Shown: positions 53,448 to 61,617 of the stretch, piece after piece
Numbering within the stretch: position 1 is the stretch's first letter
Layout: each line of letters starts with the position of its first letter
Assembly: GCF_016863175.1 (NCBI RefSeq)
Contig: NZ_BOOJ01000068.1
Span: forward strand, 30,204-94,203
Source of the DNA: Paraplanobispora siamensis
GTDB taxonomy: Bacteria > Actinomycetota > Actinomycetes > Streptosporangiales > Streptosporangiaceae
Length of the DNA stretch: 64,000 nucleotides
Reading direction: 5' to 3'
Notes under the pieces: generated by a model
The model's input: only the letters and a program-made list of their open reading frames with translations
The model's database searches: none
Told to the model about the DNA's origin: nothing
Translations under genes and position numbers: made by a program

Positions 53448-53897
53448 ATGTCAGTGGAATTCCGCCCCGCCCGCCTCGACGACCTCCCGCACATCGTGGC
53501 CATGATCGCCGACGACTCCATCGCCGCCGCCCGGACCGGCACCTACGGCCGGGAGCACCGCGAGGCGTTCGAGGCGATCGAGGCCGACCCGAACAACGAG
53601 CTGATCGTGGCCGAGCGGGAGGGAGAGGTGGTCGGCACCATGCAGCTGACCTACATCCCGGGGATCTCCCGGCGCGGCTCCCTGCGCCTGCAGGTCGAGG
53701 CCGTCCGGATCGCCGCGCCCCTGCGCGGGCAGGGGCTGGGCGGGACGATGATGCGCTGGGCGATCGAGCGGGGCCGCGAGCGCGGCTGCACGGTGGTCCA
53801 GCTCACCACCGACAAGCGGCGCAAGGACGCCCACCGCTTCTACGACTCCCTGGGCTTCGTCGCCTCCCACGAGGGGTTCAAGCTCATCCTGGACTGA
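53448..53897 (+). CDS. GNAT-family N-acetyltransferase
   Basis: This 149-residue protein shows the GNAT pattern: VEFRPARLDDLPHIVAMIADD, then VVGTMQLTYIPG, the acetyl-CoA loop VRIAAPLRGQGLGGTMMRWAIERGRERGC (Q/R-x-x-G-x-G), and the C-terminal HRFYDSLGFVASHEGFKL. The acceptor is unknown. The start ATG 53448 is used; a TTG at 53430 is also in frame. It converges with the oxidoreductase gene. Confidence 0.88.
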   Translation: MSVEFRPARLDDLPHIVAMIADDSIAAARTGTYGREHREAFEAIEADPNNELIVAEREGEVVGTMQLTYIPGISRRGSLRLQVEAVRIAAPLRGQGLGGTMMRWAIERGRERGCTVVQLTTDKRRKDAHRFYDSLGFVASHEGFKLILD

Positions 53898-53926
53898 GCG
53901 CCCCGGCCGGGCGCCGTCCCGAGGGC

Positions 53927-55933
53927 TCAGACGGGAGCGATCTCCACGAGGTTGTCGTGATAGACGGCGCCACGGCCCAGGTCGGCATCCCGTTCCTCCA
54001 CCACCGCGTTGACACCGGCCCCGTCCGGGTTCAGCTTGGGCCAGTGCCCCTTGGCGGAGGCCACCACGCCGGGCCGTACCTTCTCGCTGATCTCCACCTC
54101 GGCCTCGAACCCGCCCCCGGCGTTGAACACCCGCACCCGCTGCCCGGCGGCCAGGCCCCGGTCCGCCGCGTCCGACGGGTTGACCAGGATCCGCGGGCCC
54201 TTGGCGCGGCGCAGCAGCTCGGGGTTGTTGCCGAAGGTCGTGTTGAGGAAGGTGTGGGAGGCGGGGGTGATCAGTGTCAGCGGGTACGGTCCGCCGGCGG
54301 CCGCAGCCGTGTGCGGCGGGACGTAGGCCGCCCCCCGGGGGAAGCGCAGCCGGCCCGAGGGGGTGGGGAAGCCGCCGTCGGCGAACGGCGCGAACGGCTG
54401 CGGCACGTTGAGCCGGACCCAGCCCTCCTTCCGCAGCCGGTCCACCGTGATCCCGTCCAGGGACGGGTGCCCCGAGGAGAGCAGCTGCTCGGCCAGCTCC
54501 AGGTCGGAGTCGAACAGCGACGGCTCGGTCAGGCCCATGTGCCCGGCCAGGCGGCGGAACGTCTCGGTGGTGGACAGGCACTCGCCCGGCGGCTCGACGG
54601 CCGGTTCGTTCCACATCAGATACATGTGCCCGTATCCCGCGTGCAGGTCCATGTGCTCGATCTGCATGGTCGCGGGCAGCACGATGTCGGCGTAGTCCAC
54701 GGTGTCGGTGGGGAACTGCTCCATCACGACCGTGAACAGGTCCTCGCGCAGGAGCTTCTCGCGGATGCGGTTCTGGTCGGGGGAGGAGCCCACCGGGTTG
54801 GCGGTGTAGACCCACAGGCACTTCACCGAATCATCCAGTTCGGTGGCGAGCCTGGTCATGGTGAGCGTGCGGACCGGCCCCGGCAGCAGGTCGTTGCGGG
54901 TGTCGATGTCCAGGTGGATGTGACCGCTGGTGGAGTAGGCGACCCCGCCGCCGGGGTGGCGCCAGTCGCCGGTCACCCCGGGGATGGCGGCGATCACGCG
55001 CATCGCGGCGCCGCCGCCCGCGTGCCGCTGGATGCCCATGGTGGCGCGGATGCCGGTGGGCCGGGTGTGCGCCAGGCGCAGGCCCAGGGCCCGGATGTCG
55101 GCCTCGGGCAGCCCGGTGATCTCGGCGACGCGCGCCGGGGGATGGCGCAGGATCTCCTCGCGGAACGCCTCCCAGTTGTCCGTGTGGTCGTCCAGGTAGT
55201 CGCGATCCTCCGCACCCTCGGCCAGCACGACGTGCAGCAGCCCGAGCGCCAGGGCCGCGTCGGTGCCCGGCCGGATCGGCAGGTGCTCGTCGGCCTGCTC
55301 GGCGGTGCGGGTGCGGATCGGGTCGATCGCCACCACGTACGCCCCGGCCGCGCGGGCGTCCTGGATGAACTTCCACAGGTGGTGCCCGCTGGTCAGCGTG
55401 TTGGTGCCCCAGAGCAGGATCAGCTTCGACAGGGCGAAGTTCTCGGGGTCCATCCCGCCGGGCGTGCCGTTGGTCTTCACCAGGCCGACGTTGCCCGCGG
55501 TGGAGCAGATGTTCAGGAAGTGCCGGGAGGCGCCCAGGACGTTCCAGAACCGCCGGCCCGCGACGCCCTCGCATCCCTGCAGGTACCCCAGGCTCCCGGT
55601 GCCGTTGTAGGGCCAGATCGCCTCGCCGCCGTGCTCGTCGACGATCGCGCGCAGCCGTACGGAGATCTCCTCCAGGGCCTCGTCCCAGGAGATCCGCTCG
55701 AAGCGGCCCGACCCCTTGGGGCCGACCCGCCGCATCGGGTACAGGATGCGGTCGGCGGCCCCGGCGTGCTCCAGATAGCGGTTGACCTTCACGCAGAGCG
55801 CGCCGCGCGTGTAGGGGTGGTCGGGGTTGCCGCGCATGCCGACGGCCTTGCCGTCCTCGACCGTGACGACCCACGAGCACGTGTCCGGACAATCCAGAGG
55901 ACATGCCCCCAGAACCCGCAATTCACCCTGCAT
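53927..55933 (-). CDS. Molybdopterin-dependent oxidoreductase
   Basis: This 668-residue protein is of the DMSO-reductase/formate-dehydrogenase class. The N-terminus binds a [4Fe-4S] cluster (Cys11, Cys15, Cys19 in ACPLDCPDTC, a fourth in GALCVKVN). Then come IWPYNGTGSLGYLQGCEG, the active region, GGMDPENFALSKLILLWGTNTLTSGHH, VAIDPIRTRTAEQADEHLPIRPGTDAALALGLLH, and the C-terminal guanine-dinucleotide-binding domain with TPASHTFLNTTFGNN and NPSDAADRGLAAGQRVRVFN. No electron-transfer partner or maturation gene is nearby. It has no Tat signal, so it is cytoplasmic. Confidence 0.93.
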   Translation of the reverse strand: MQGELRVLGACPLDCPDTCSWVVTVEDGKAVGMRGNPDHPYTRGALCVKVNRYLEHAGAADRILYPMRRVGPKGSGRFERISWDEALEEISVRLRAIVDEHGGEAIWPYNGTGSLGYLQGCEGVAGRRFWNVLGASRHFLNICSTAGNVGLVKTNGTPGGMDPENFALSKLILLWGTNTLTSGHHLWKFIQDARAAGAYVVAIDPIRTRTAEQADEHLPIRPGTDAALALGLLHVVLAEGAEDRDYLDDHTDNWEAFREEILRHPPARVAEITGLPEADIRALGLRLAHTRPTGIRATMGIQRHAGGGAAMRVIAAIPGVTGDWRHPGGGVAYSTSGHIHLDIDTRNDLLPGPVRTLTMTRLATELDDSVKCLWVYTANPVGSSPDQNRIREKLLREDLFTVVMEQFPTDTVDYADIVLPATMQIEHMDLHAGYGHMYLMWNEPAVEPPGECLSTTETFRRLAGHMGLTEPSLFDSDLELAEQLLSSGHPSLDGITVDRLRKEGWVRLNVPQPFAPFADGGFPTPSGRLRFPRGAAYVPPHTAAAAGGPYPLTLITPASHTFLNTTFGNNPELLRRAKGPRILVNPSDAADRGLAAGQRVRVFNAGGGFEAEVEISEKVRPGVVASAKGHWPKLNPDGAGVNAVVEERDADLGRGAVYHDNLVEIAPV

Positions 55934-55942
55934 ACCTCGACT

Positions 55943-57526
55943 TTACCCGGGCAGGTCCGCGGCGTAGGCGTAGGCGAAGGTCGCGGCGGCGATTGCGCCG
56001 GTGTTCACCGTCAGGGCCCTTGCGTCGATGTTGTCGATGGTGTCGCACGCCTGGTGGTAGCACGGGTCGTAGGCCGTCCCCGCCGTGCCGCCGAACCGCT
56101 GGGCCTCCTCGGCGGTCTTGATCTCCTCGGCGCCGGTGAACACGCCGCCCGACGGGATGCCGGCCGCGATGAAGGGGCCGTAGTCGGAGCGGCCGGTGAA
56201 GTCGTCGCCGGTGTACGGCAGGCCGGCGGCCGTGTAGTACGACTCGAAGAACTTCTCGATCTCGTCCGAGCCGGGCGGGCCGGCCGGGGACCCGACGGCG
56301 TCGGAGTCGTCACCGTCGTAGATGGAGAAGACGTAGTTGGGAGAGGCGATCATGTCGAAGTTCAGGTACATCTTGATCTTCGCCTTCTCCTCCGGGGGAA
56401 GGCTCGTCACATAGTGCTGGGACCCCAGCAGGCCGAGCTCCTCGGCGCCCCAGAAGGCGAAGCGCAGCCTGTTCACGGTGGGCAGCATGGCCGCCTTCAG
56501 CGCGGTCTCCAGTACGGCCGCGCTGCCCGAGCCGTTGTCGTTGATCCCCGGCCCCTCGTCGACGCTGTCCAGGTGGGCGCCCACCATGACGACCTTCGAC
56601 GGGTCGCCCCGGCGGCTCTCGGCCAGCACGTTGCGCGTCCTGCGCTTCGGGTCGCTCTGGGTGTTCGCGACCAGGGAGACGGTCGTCCCGGGCGCGGACA
56701 GCTCCTGGCCGATCGCGAAGGTGGTCCCGACGACGGGGATGCGCGTGTTCGGCGCGCCGAGGTTGCCGCGCAGCAGGCGGCGGCGGTCGGCGTCGCCCTC
56801 GCCCTCCTGGCCCTCGTTGAAGATGATCACGCCTCCGGCCCCGGCGGCCTGGGCGTTCTCGGCCTTGACCTGGAAGGTGCAGGTGCCGCGCTGGACCAGC
56901 GCGATGTCACCCGGCGGGAACCCGGCGAAGTCGCCCGCCTCGCACCCGGAGGTGGAGGTGTTGACCGCGCCCGGCGGCAGGGTGAGGTCCACGGGCCGCA
57001 CGGCGGCGGTGACCCGGCCCGAGCCGGAGTACACCATGGTCGTGAAGTCCGTTTCGCGCGTGTAGACCTTCGGCTGGGGCGAGACCCTGCTCACGGTGGT
57101 CTCGGTGATCTCCCGGAAGAACGGGAACTCGAACTCCTGCAGGGTGACCGCGTACCCGGCCCTGCGCAGCCGGCCGGCCACGTAGGCGGCCGAGGCGTCG
57201 TACCCGGAGGTGCCCGCGGCGCGGTTGCCGCCGTTGGCGTCGGCGATCTCCTGGAACGTCTGCAGGTGCCGCCTGACGAAGGGGACCGTGACCATCTGGC
57301 GGCGCAGTACGGGATCGGGGGCGATGACCCGGGCGATCCGCGTGGCCTGCGTGGCCCGTGCGGCTCGCACGGCCTGTTCGAGCGGCGGCGATGAGGCCGA
57401 CACGACCGGAGCCGACACGACCGGGGCCGGTTCGGCGGGCAGGGCCGAGACCGGGGCGGCGGACAGGGCCACGGCCGACGCCGTGACGAGGACGGCCGGC
57501 AGAGCCCAGTGCGCGCGAGTGCGCAT
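55943..57526 (-). CDS. Secreted M28-family aminopeptidase with PA domain
   Basis: This 527-residue metallopeptidase has a signal peptide (RTRAHWALPAVLVTASAVALSAAPVSA). A PA domain lies at about residues 165-285 (GDIALVQRGTCTFQVKAENAQAAGAGGVIIFNEGQE). The M28 zinc-ligand motifs follow: VGAHLDSVDEGPGINDNGSGSAAVLE (His and Asp), FAFWGAEELGLLGSQHY (Glu-Glu), and a later Asp in NFDMIASPN. It should remove N-terminal residues from peptides outside the cell, like Streptomyces aminopeptidase. ATG 57526 begins the signal. Confidence 0.95.
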   Translation of the reverse strand: MRTRAHWALPAVLVTASAVALSAAPVSALPAEPAPVVSAPVVSASSPPLEQAVRAARATQATRIARVIAPDPVLRRQMVTVPFVRRHLQTFQEIADANGGNRAAGTSGYDASAAYVAGRLRRAGYAVTLQEFEFPFFREITETTVSRVSPQPKVYTRETDFTTMVYSGSGRVTAAVRPVDLTLPPGAVNTSTSGCEAGDFAGFPPGDIALVQRGTCTFQVKAENAQAAGAGGVIIFNEGQEGEGDADRRRLLRGNLGAPNTRIPVVGTTFAIGQELSAPGTTVSLVANTQSDPKRRTRNVLAESRRGDPSKVVMVGAHLDSVDEGPGINDNGSGSAAVLETALKAAMLPTVNRLRFAFWGAEELGLLGSQHYVTSLPPEEKAKIKMYLNFDMIASPNYVFSIYDGDDSDAVGSPAGPPGSDEIEKFFESYYTAAGLPYTGDDFTGRSDYGPFIAAGIPSGGVFTGAEEIKTAEEAQRFGGTAGTAYDPCYHQACDTIDNIDARALTVNTGAIAAATFAYAYAADLPG

Positions 57527-57647
57527 GCGAGAACCCCTCTGACTCCATCGGGAGCGGGAAAGTCCCCGCGACCACGTCAGGCGGGGTACGGAGCCAGCCT
57601 GGCAGGTGCCACCTGGGTCGATCCAATCGCCGTGGCGGGAGGAAAGG

Positions 57648-58085
57648 TCAATTCTCCATCTCGGAGAGATACGCGATGTTGGCCATGTCCTCGTCGTCGG
57701 TGCTGGGAGAGCCGTCGAACCAGGCGTCCAGGATCTCCCCCAGAAGCGGGACCGAGGTGAGCCGCAGACTGAGGGCCAGCACGTTGGCGTCGTTCCATTT
57801 ACGCGCCCCGGCCGCGGTCGCCGCGTCCACGCACAGCGCCGCGCGCACGCCGGGCACCTTGTTCGCCGCGATCGACGCCCCGGTCCCGGTCCAGCAGCAC
57901 ACGACCGCCTGGTCGGCGACCCCCTCGACCACGTCGCGGGCCGCCCTCGCGCAGCACCACGCCCAGTCGGCCCGCCCGCCGGAGACGGCGCCGTGGGCGA
58001 TGACCGTGTGCCCGCGTCCCTCCAGTTCCGAGATCAGAACGGGCGCCACACCGTCGAGACTGTCGGAGGCCAGTGAGATACGCAT
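57648..58085 (-). CDS. RpiB/LacA/LacB-family sugar-phosphate isomerase
   Basis: This 145-residue protein has the RpiB fold (ISLASDSLDGVAPVLISELEGRGHTV, ADQAVVCCWTGTGASIAANKVPGVRAALCVDAATAAGARKWNDANVLALS). The GTGxxxxANK loop is the RpiB phosphate site. The usual catalytic Cys region is present as CCWTGTG, though the first part (CCARAARDVV) differs from standard RpiB. It may be a ribose-5-phosphate isomerase B or a paralogue for another sugar phosphate. It is divergent from the large membrane gene at 58158. Confidence 0.85.
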   Translation of the reverse strand: MRISLASDSLDGVAPVLISELEGRGHTVIAHGAVSGGRADWAWCCARAARDVVEGVADQAVVCCWTGTGASIAANKVPGVRAALCVDAATAAGARKWNDANVLALSLRLTSVPLLGEILDAWFDGSPSTDDEDMANIAYLSEMEN

Positions 58086-58157
58086 GACTCCATTGTGGAC
58101 ACTGGAGGGAAAGATCAGTGATGCACCTGTAATACGAAACGGGCAGAATCACTCCCA

Positions 58158-60581
58158 GTGAAGGACACCAAGGAACGCGACGAGACGACGACCGGCGGCA
58201 GGCCGCCGGTTGGGGATGACCCCGTCGTACTCGTCGTCGAGCCGCTGCTCCCGCAGCGCATCCGCCGTCCCTCGGACGCCCTGCGGTTCCTGGCCACCCT
58301 GGTGGTCCTGGCGGCGGTCATCCTGCTCGCGCTGGTGGCGAAGAAGACGCTCAACGGGCTGGAGGCCGACGTGGCCGACGGCACGAGGCGCGTGCCGTTC
58401 CTGCTGAGCGGCCTGGTCGGCGTGCTGGGCGGCGTCGCCATGCTCGGCATCCCCACCGCCTACGCGGTCGAGCGGGTGCTCCACCGCGACGGCCTGCGCG
58501 TGGCGGAAGGGCTGTTCGCGGCCATCGCCGGGATGGTGCTGTCCTTCGTCCTCGGCGAGTGGATCCTCACCGCCGGCCCCGAGGACCTGCGGCTGCTGCT
58601 CACCGGCGGCAGAACCGGGGTCGAGCCGCTCAACACCCTGCTCACCTCGGTCATCGCCTACGTCACGGCGATGCGCATCTCCCGCCGCCCCACCTGGCGC
58701 GCGGCCCTGTGGACGGCCGTCGGGGTCAACGCGGTCGCGCTGTTCGCCGGCCTGGCCGCCACCGTCCTGGGCATCATCGTCTCGATCCTCGTCGGCCTCG
58801 CGGTCGGGTTCGCCACGCTGTACGGCATCGGCAGCCCCAACACCCGCCCGCCGGGCAGCGCGATCGTCGCCGCGGTCCGCAAGCTGGGCTTCCACCCGGT
58901 CAAGGCCCGCAGGCTGGAGGACGACCACCAGGGCAGCCGCAGATACGCCATCGGCCTGAGGGACGGCGAACGCCTCGACGTCACCGTCCTCGACCGCGAC
59001 CGCCAGGTCGCCGGCCTGCTCTACCGCCTCTGGCGCCGGATCCGGCTCAACTCCGAGACCCGCCGCCGGGCCATCCGCTCGCTCCGCGCCGAGCTGGAGC
59101 GCGAGGCCCTGATGGCCTACGCCACGCAGGCCGCCGGGGTCGGCAGCCCCCGGCTGGTCGGCACGAGCGAGATCGGCGCCGAGGCCGCGCTGCTCGTCTA
59201 CGAGCACACCGGCACCCGCGCGCTGGCCGACATCTCCGACGAGGAGATCGACGACCACCTGCTCGCCCAGGTCTGGGAGCAGGTCCTGCTCCTGCAGGTC
59301 CAGCGGCTGGCCCACCGCAGGCTGACCGGCGACAGCATCCACGTCGACAACGAGGGACGGGTCGTCCTGATGGACGCCCGCAGCGGCGAGATCGCCGCCG
59401 GCGACCTGCTGCTCCGCCTCGACATCGCCCAGTTGCTCACCTACCTCAGCCTGCGGGTCGGCGCCGAGCGCTCGGTCCGCGCCGCGGCGGCCGTGGCCGG
59501 GGCGAACACGCTGGCCGCCGCGATGCCGCTGCTGCAGCGCATCGCCCTCACCCGCGAGACCAGGGCCGCCCTGAACAAGGGCAACAAGGAGCTGCTGACC
59601 GCGATCCGCGAGGAGATCGTCGCGCTCGGACCCAAGGCGGAGGCCGAGGAGGTCCGGCTGGAGCGGTTCCGCCCGCGGACCCTCGTCACGATCATCGCCA
59701 GCGCCTTCGCGGCGTACTTCGTGGTCTACTACCTGACCCAGCTCAACCTGAACATCATCACCTCGGCGAAGTGGGGCTGGACGGGGGCGGCCTTCGCCGC
59801 CGCGATGCTGAGTTACGTGGCCGCCGCGCTGATGCTGATGGGCTTCGTGCCGGAGAAGCTCCCGCTGGGCCGTACCGTGCTCGCGCAGTTCGCCGGATCG
59901 TTCGTCAAGCTGGTCGCCCCGGCCGCGGTGAGCGGCGTCGCCATCAACACCCGCTATCTGCAGAAGCGCGGGATCCCGCCGGGCCAGGCGATGGCCAGCG
60001 TGGGCGCCTCCCAGTTCGTCGGCCTGGCCTTCCACATCGGGCTGCTGCTGCTGTTCGCCTACATCACCGGCTCCGGCACGGCCGAGTCCTTCACCCCGTC
60101 GCGCACGCTGGTGTTCGTGCTGCTGGCCGTGGCGGTGCTGATCGTCGTCATGGTGGGCATCCCCAAGCTGCGGCGGATGGTCACCTCACGCCTGCGCTCG
60201 CTGTTCTCGGGCGTCCTGCCGCGCCTGCTGGACGTGCTCCAGTCCCCCAGGAAGATCGCCGAGGGGTTCACCGGCACCCTGCTGCTGACGATCTTCTTCG
60301 TCGTCTGCCTCGACGCCTGCGTCCGGGCCTTCGGCGGCTCCCTCAACTTCGCCGCCGTCGCCGTGGTCTTCCTCGCCGGCAACGCCATCGGCTCGGCCGC
60401 CCCCACCCCCGGCGGCCTGGGCGCGGTGGAGGCCGCCCTCATCGGCGGCCTCACCCTCGCCGGCCTGCCGCAGGGGATCGCCACCCCCGCGGTGCTGCTG
60501 TTCCGGCTGCTCACCTTCTGGTTCCCGGTCCTGCCGGGGTGGGCCTCGTTCACCTACCTGCAGCGCAACGAGGCCCTGTGA
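58158..60581 (+). CDS. Flippase-like (LPG-synthase TM region) protein with kinase-like cytoplasmic domain
   Basis: This 807-residue protein has three sections. An N-terminal membrane part (about 40-225) has six or so helices. A cytoplasmic kinase-like domain (about 230-515) has RRLTGDSIHVDNEGRVVLMDARSG at the catalytic loop; the HRD Asp is Arg and the following Asn is Ser, so it is probably inactive as a kinase. The C-terminal part (about 515-790) is the lysylphosphatidylglycerol-synthase transmembrane region family (PTPGGLGAVEAALIGGLTLAGLP), like flippases. No synthase domain follows. It probably moves a lipid across the membrane. The GTG start at 58158 is preceded by weak sequence. Confidence 0.85.
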   Translation: MKDTKERDETTTGGRPPVGDDPVVLVVEPLLPQRIRRPSDALRFLATLVVLAAVILLALVAKKTLNGLEADVADGTRRVPFLLSGLVGVLGGVAMLGIPTAYAVERVLHRDGLRVAEGLFAAIAGMVLSFVLGEWILTAGPEDLRLLLTGGRTGVEPLNTLLTSVIAYVTAMRISRRPTWRAALWTAVGVNAVALFAGLAATVLGIIVSILVGLAVGFATLYGIGSPNTRPPGSAIVAAVRKLGFHPVKARRLEDDHQGSRRYAIGLRDGERLDVTVLDRDRQVAGLLYRLWRRIRLNSETRRRAIRSLRAELEREALMAYATQAAGVGSPRLVGTSEIGAEAALLVYEHTGTRALADISDEEIDDHLLAQVWEQVLLLQVQRLAHRRLTGDSIHVDNEGRVVLMDARSGEIAAGDLLLRLDIAQLLTYLSLRVGAERSVRAAAAVAGANTLAAAMPLLQRIALTRETRAALNKGNKELLTAIREEIVALGPKAEAEEVRLERFRPRTLVTIIASAFAAYFVVYYLTQLNLNIITSAKWGWTGAAFAAAMLSYVAAALMLMGFVPEKLPLGRTVLAQFAGSFVKLVAPAAVSGVAINTRYLQKRGIPPGQAMASVGASQFVGLAFHIGLLLLFAYITGSGTAESFTPSRTLVFVLLAVAVLIVVMVGIPKLRRMVTSRLRSLFSGVLPRLLDVLQSPRKIAEGFTGTLLLTIFFVVCLDACVRAFGGSLNFAAVAVVFLAGNAIGSAAPTPGGLGAVEAALIGGLTLAGLPQGIATPAVLLFRLLTFWFPVLPGWASFTYLQRNEAL

Positions 60582-60603
60582 CGCGTTCCCCGGCCCGGAG
60601 GGC

Positions 60604-61617
60604 TCAGGCCCAGAGGTTGATGCCGGCCTCGACCGCGTCCTTGTCGATCGCCGCCAGCTCCTCGGGGGTGAACGAGAGGTTCTCCACCGCCGCGAGGCTG
60701 TTCTCCAGCTGCGCCACGCTGCTCGCGCCGATCAGCACCGAGGTCACCCGCCTGTCGCGCAGCGCCCAGGCCAGGGCCATCTGCGCCAGCGACTGGCCGC
60801 GCGCCGCCGCGATCTCGTTGAGCGTGCGGACGTGCCGCATGGTCTCCTCGGTGAGCATCTCCGGCTTGAGGAAGTGCCCCAGCGACGCGCGCGACCCCTC
60901 CGGGATCCCGTTGAGATAACGGTCGGTCAGCATGCCCTGGGCCAGCGGCGAGAACGCGATGCAGCCCACGCCCTCGGTCTCCAGCACGTCCAGCAGCCCG
61001 CCCTCGATCCACCGGTTCAGCATCGAGTAGGACGGCTGGTGGATCAGCAGCGGCGTCCCCATCTCCCGCAGGATCCGCGCGGCCTCGGCGGTCTGCTCGG
61101 GAGAGTAGGACGAGATCCCGGCGTACAGCGCCTTGCCGGAACGGACCGCGTGGTCCAGCGCGCCCATCGTCTCCTCCAGCGGCGTGTCCGGGTCGAACCG
61201 GTGGCTGTAGAAGATGTCGACGTACTCCAGGCCCATCCGCTTGAGCGACTGGTCCAGGCTGGCCAGCAGGTACTTGCGCGAGCCCCACTCGCCGTACGGC
61301 CCGGGCCACATGTCGTAGCCCGCCTTGGTCGAGATGACCAGCTCGTCGCGGTAGGGCGCGAAGTCCTCGCGGAAGTGCCGCCCGAAGTTGGTCTCCGCCG
61401 AGCCGTACGGCGGGCCGTAGTTGTTGGCCAGGTCGAAGTGGGTCACCCCGAGGTCGAAGGCCCGGCGCAGGATGTCCCGCTGGACCCCGAAGGGCTTGTC
61501 GTCGCCGAAGTTGTGCCACAGGCCCAGCGAGACCGCGGGCAGCCTGAGCCCGCTCCTGCCGGCCCTGTTGTACGGCTGCCGCCCGTCGTAACGGTCGGCG
61601 GCGGCGATGTATGTCAC
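60604..61617 (-). CDS. Aldo/keto reductase, YghZ/L-glyceraldehyde-3-phosphate reductase type
   Basis: This 337-residue NADPH enzyme has the AKR tetrad: Asp and Tyr in FDLANNYGPPYGSAE, Lys in VISTKAGYDMWPGPYGEWGSRKYL, His in IFYSHRFD. GPPYGSAE, PGPYGEWGSRKYL and FSPLAQGMLTDRYL are strongly like E. coli YghZ. It can reduce small aldehydes. GTG 61617 overlaps the stop of the oligopeptidase gene by 4 bases, so they share a transcript. Confidence 0.93.
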   Translation of the reverse strand: MTYIAAADRYDGRQPYNRAGRSGLRLPAVSLGLWHNFGDDKPFGVQRDILRRAFDLGVTHFDLANNYGPPYGSAETNFGRHFREDFAPYRDELVISTKAGYDMWPGPYGEWGSRKYLLASLDQSLKRMGLEYVDIFYSHRFDPDTPLEETMGALDHAVRSGKALYAGISSYSPEQTAEAARILREMGTPLLIHQPSYSMLNRWIEGGLLDVLETEGVGCIAFSPLAQGMLTDRYLNGIPEGSRASLGHFLKPEMLTEETMRHVRTLNEIAAARGQSLAQMALAWALRDRRVTSVLIGASSVAQLENSLAAVENLSFTPEELAAIDKDAVEAGINLWA

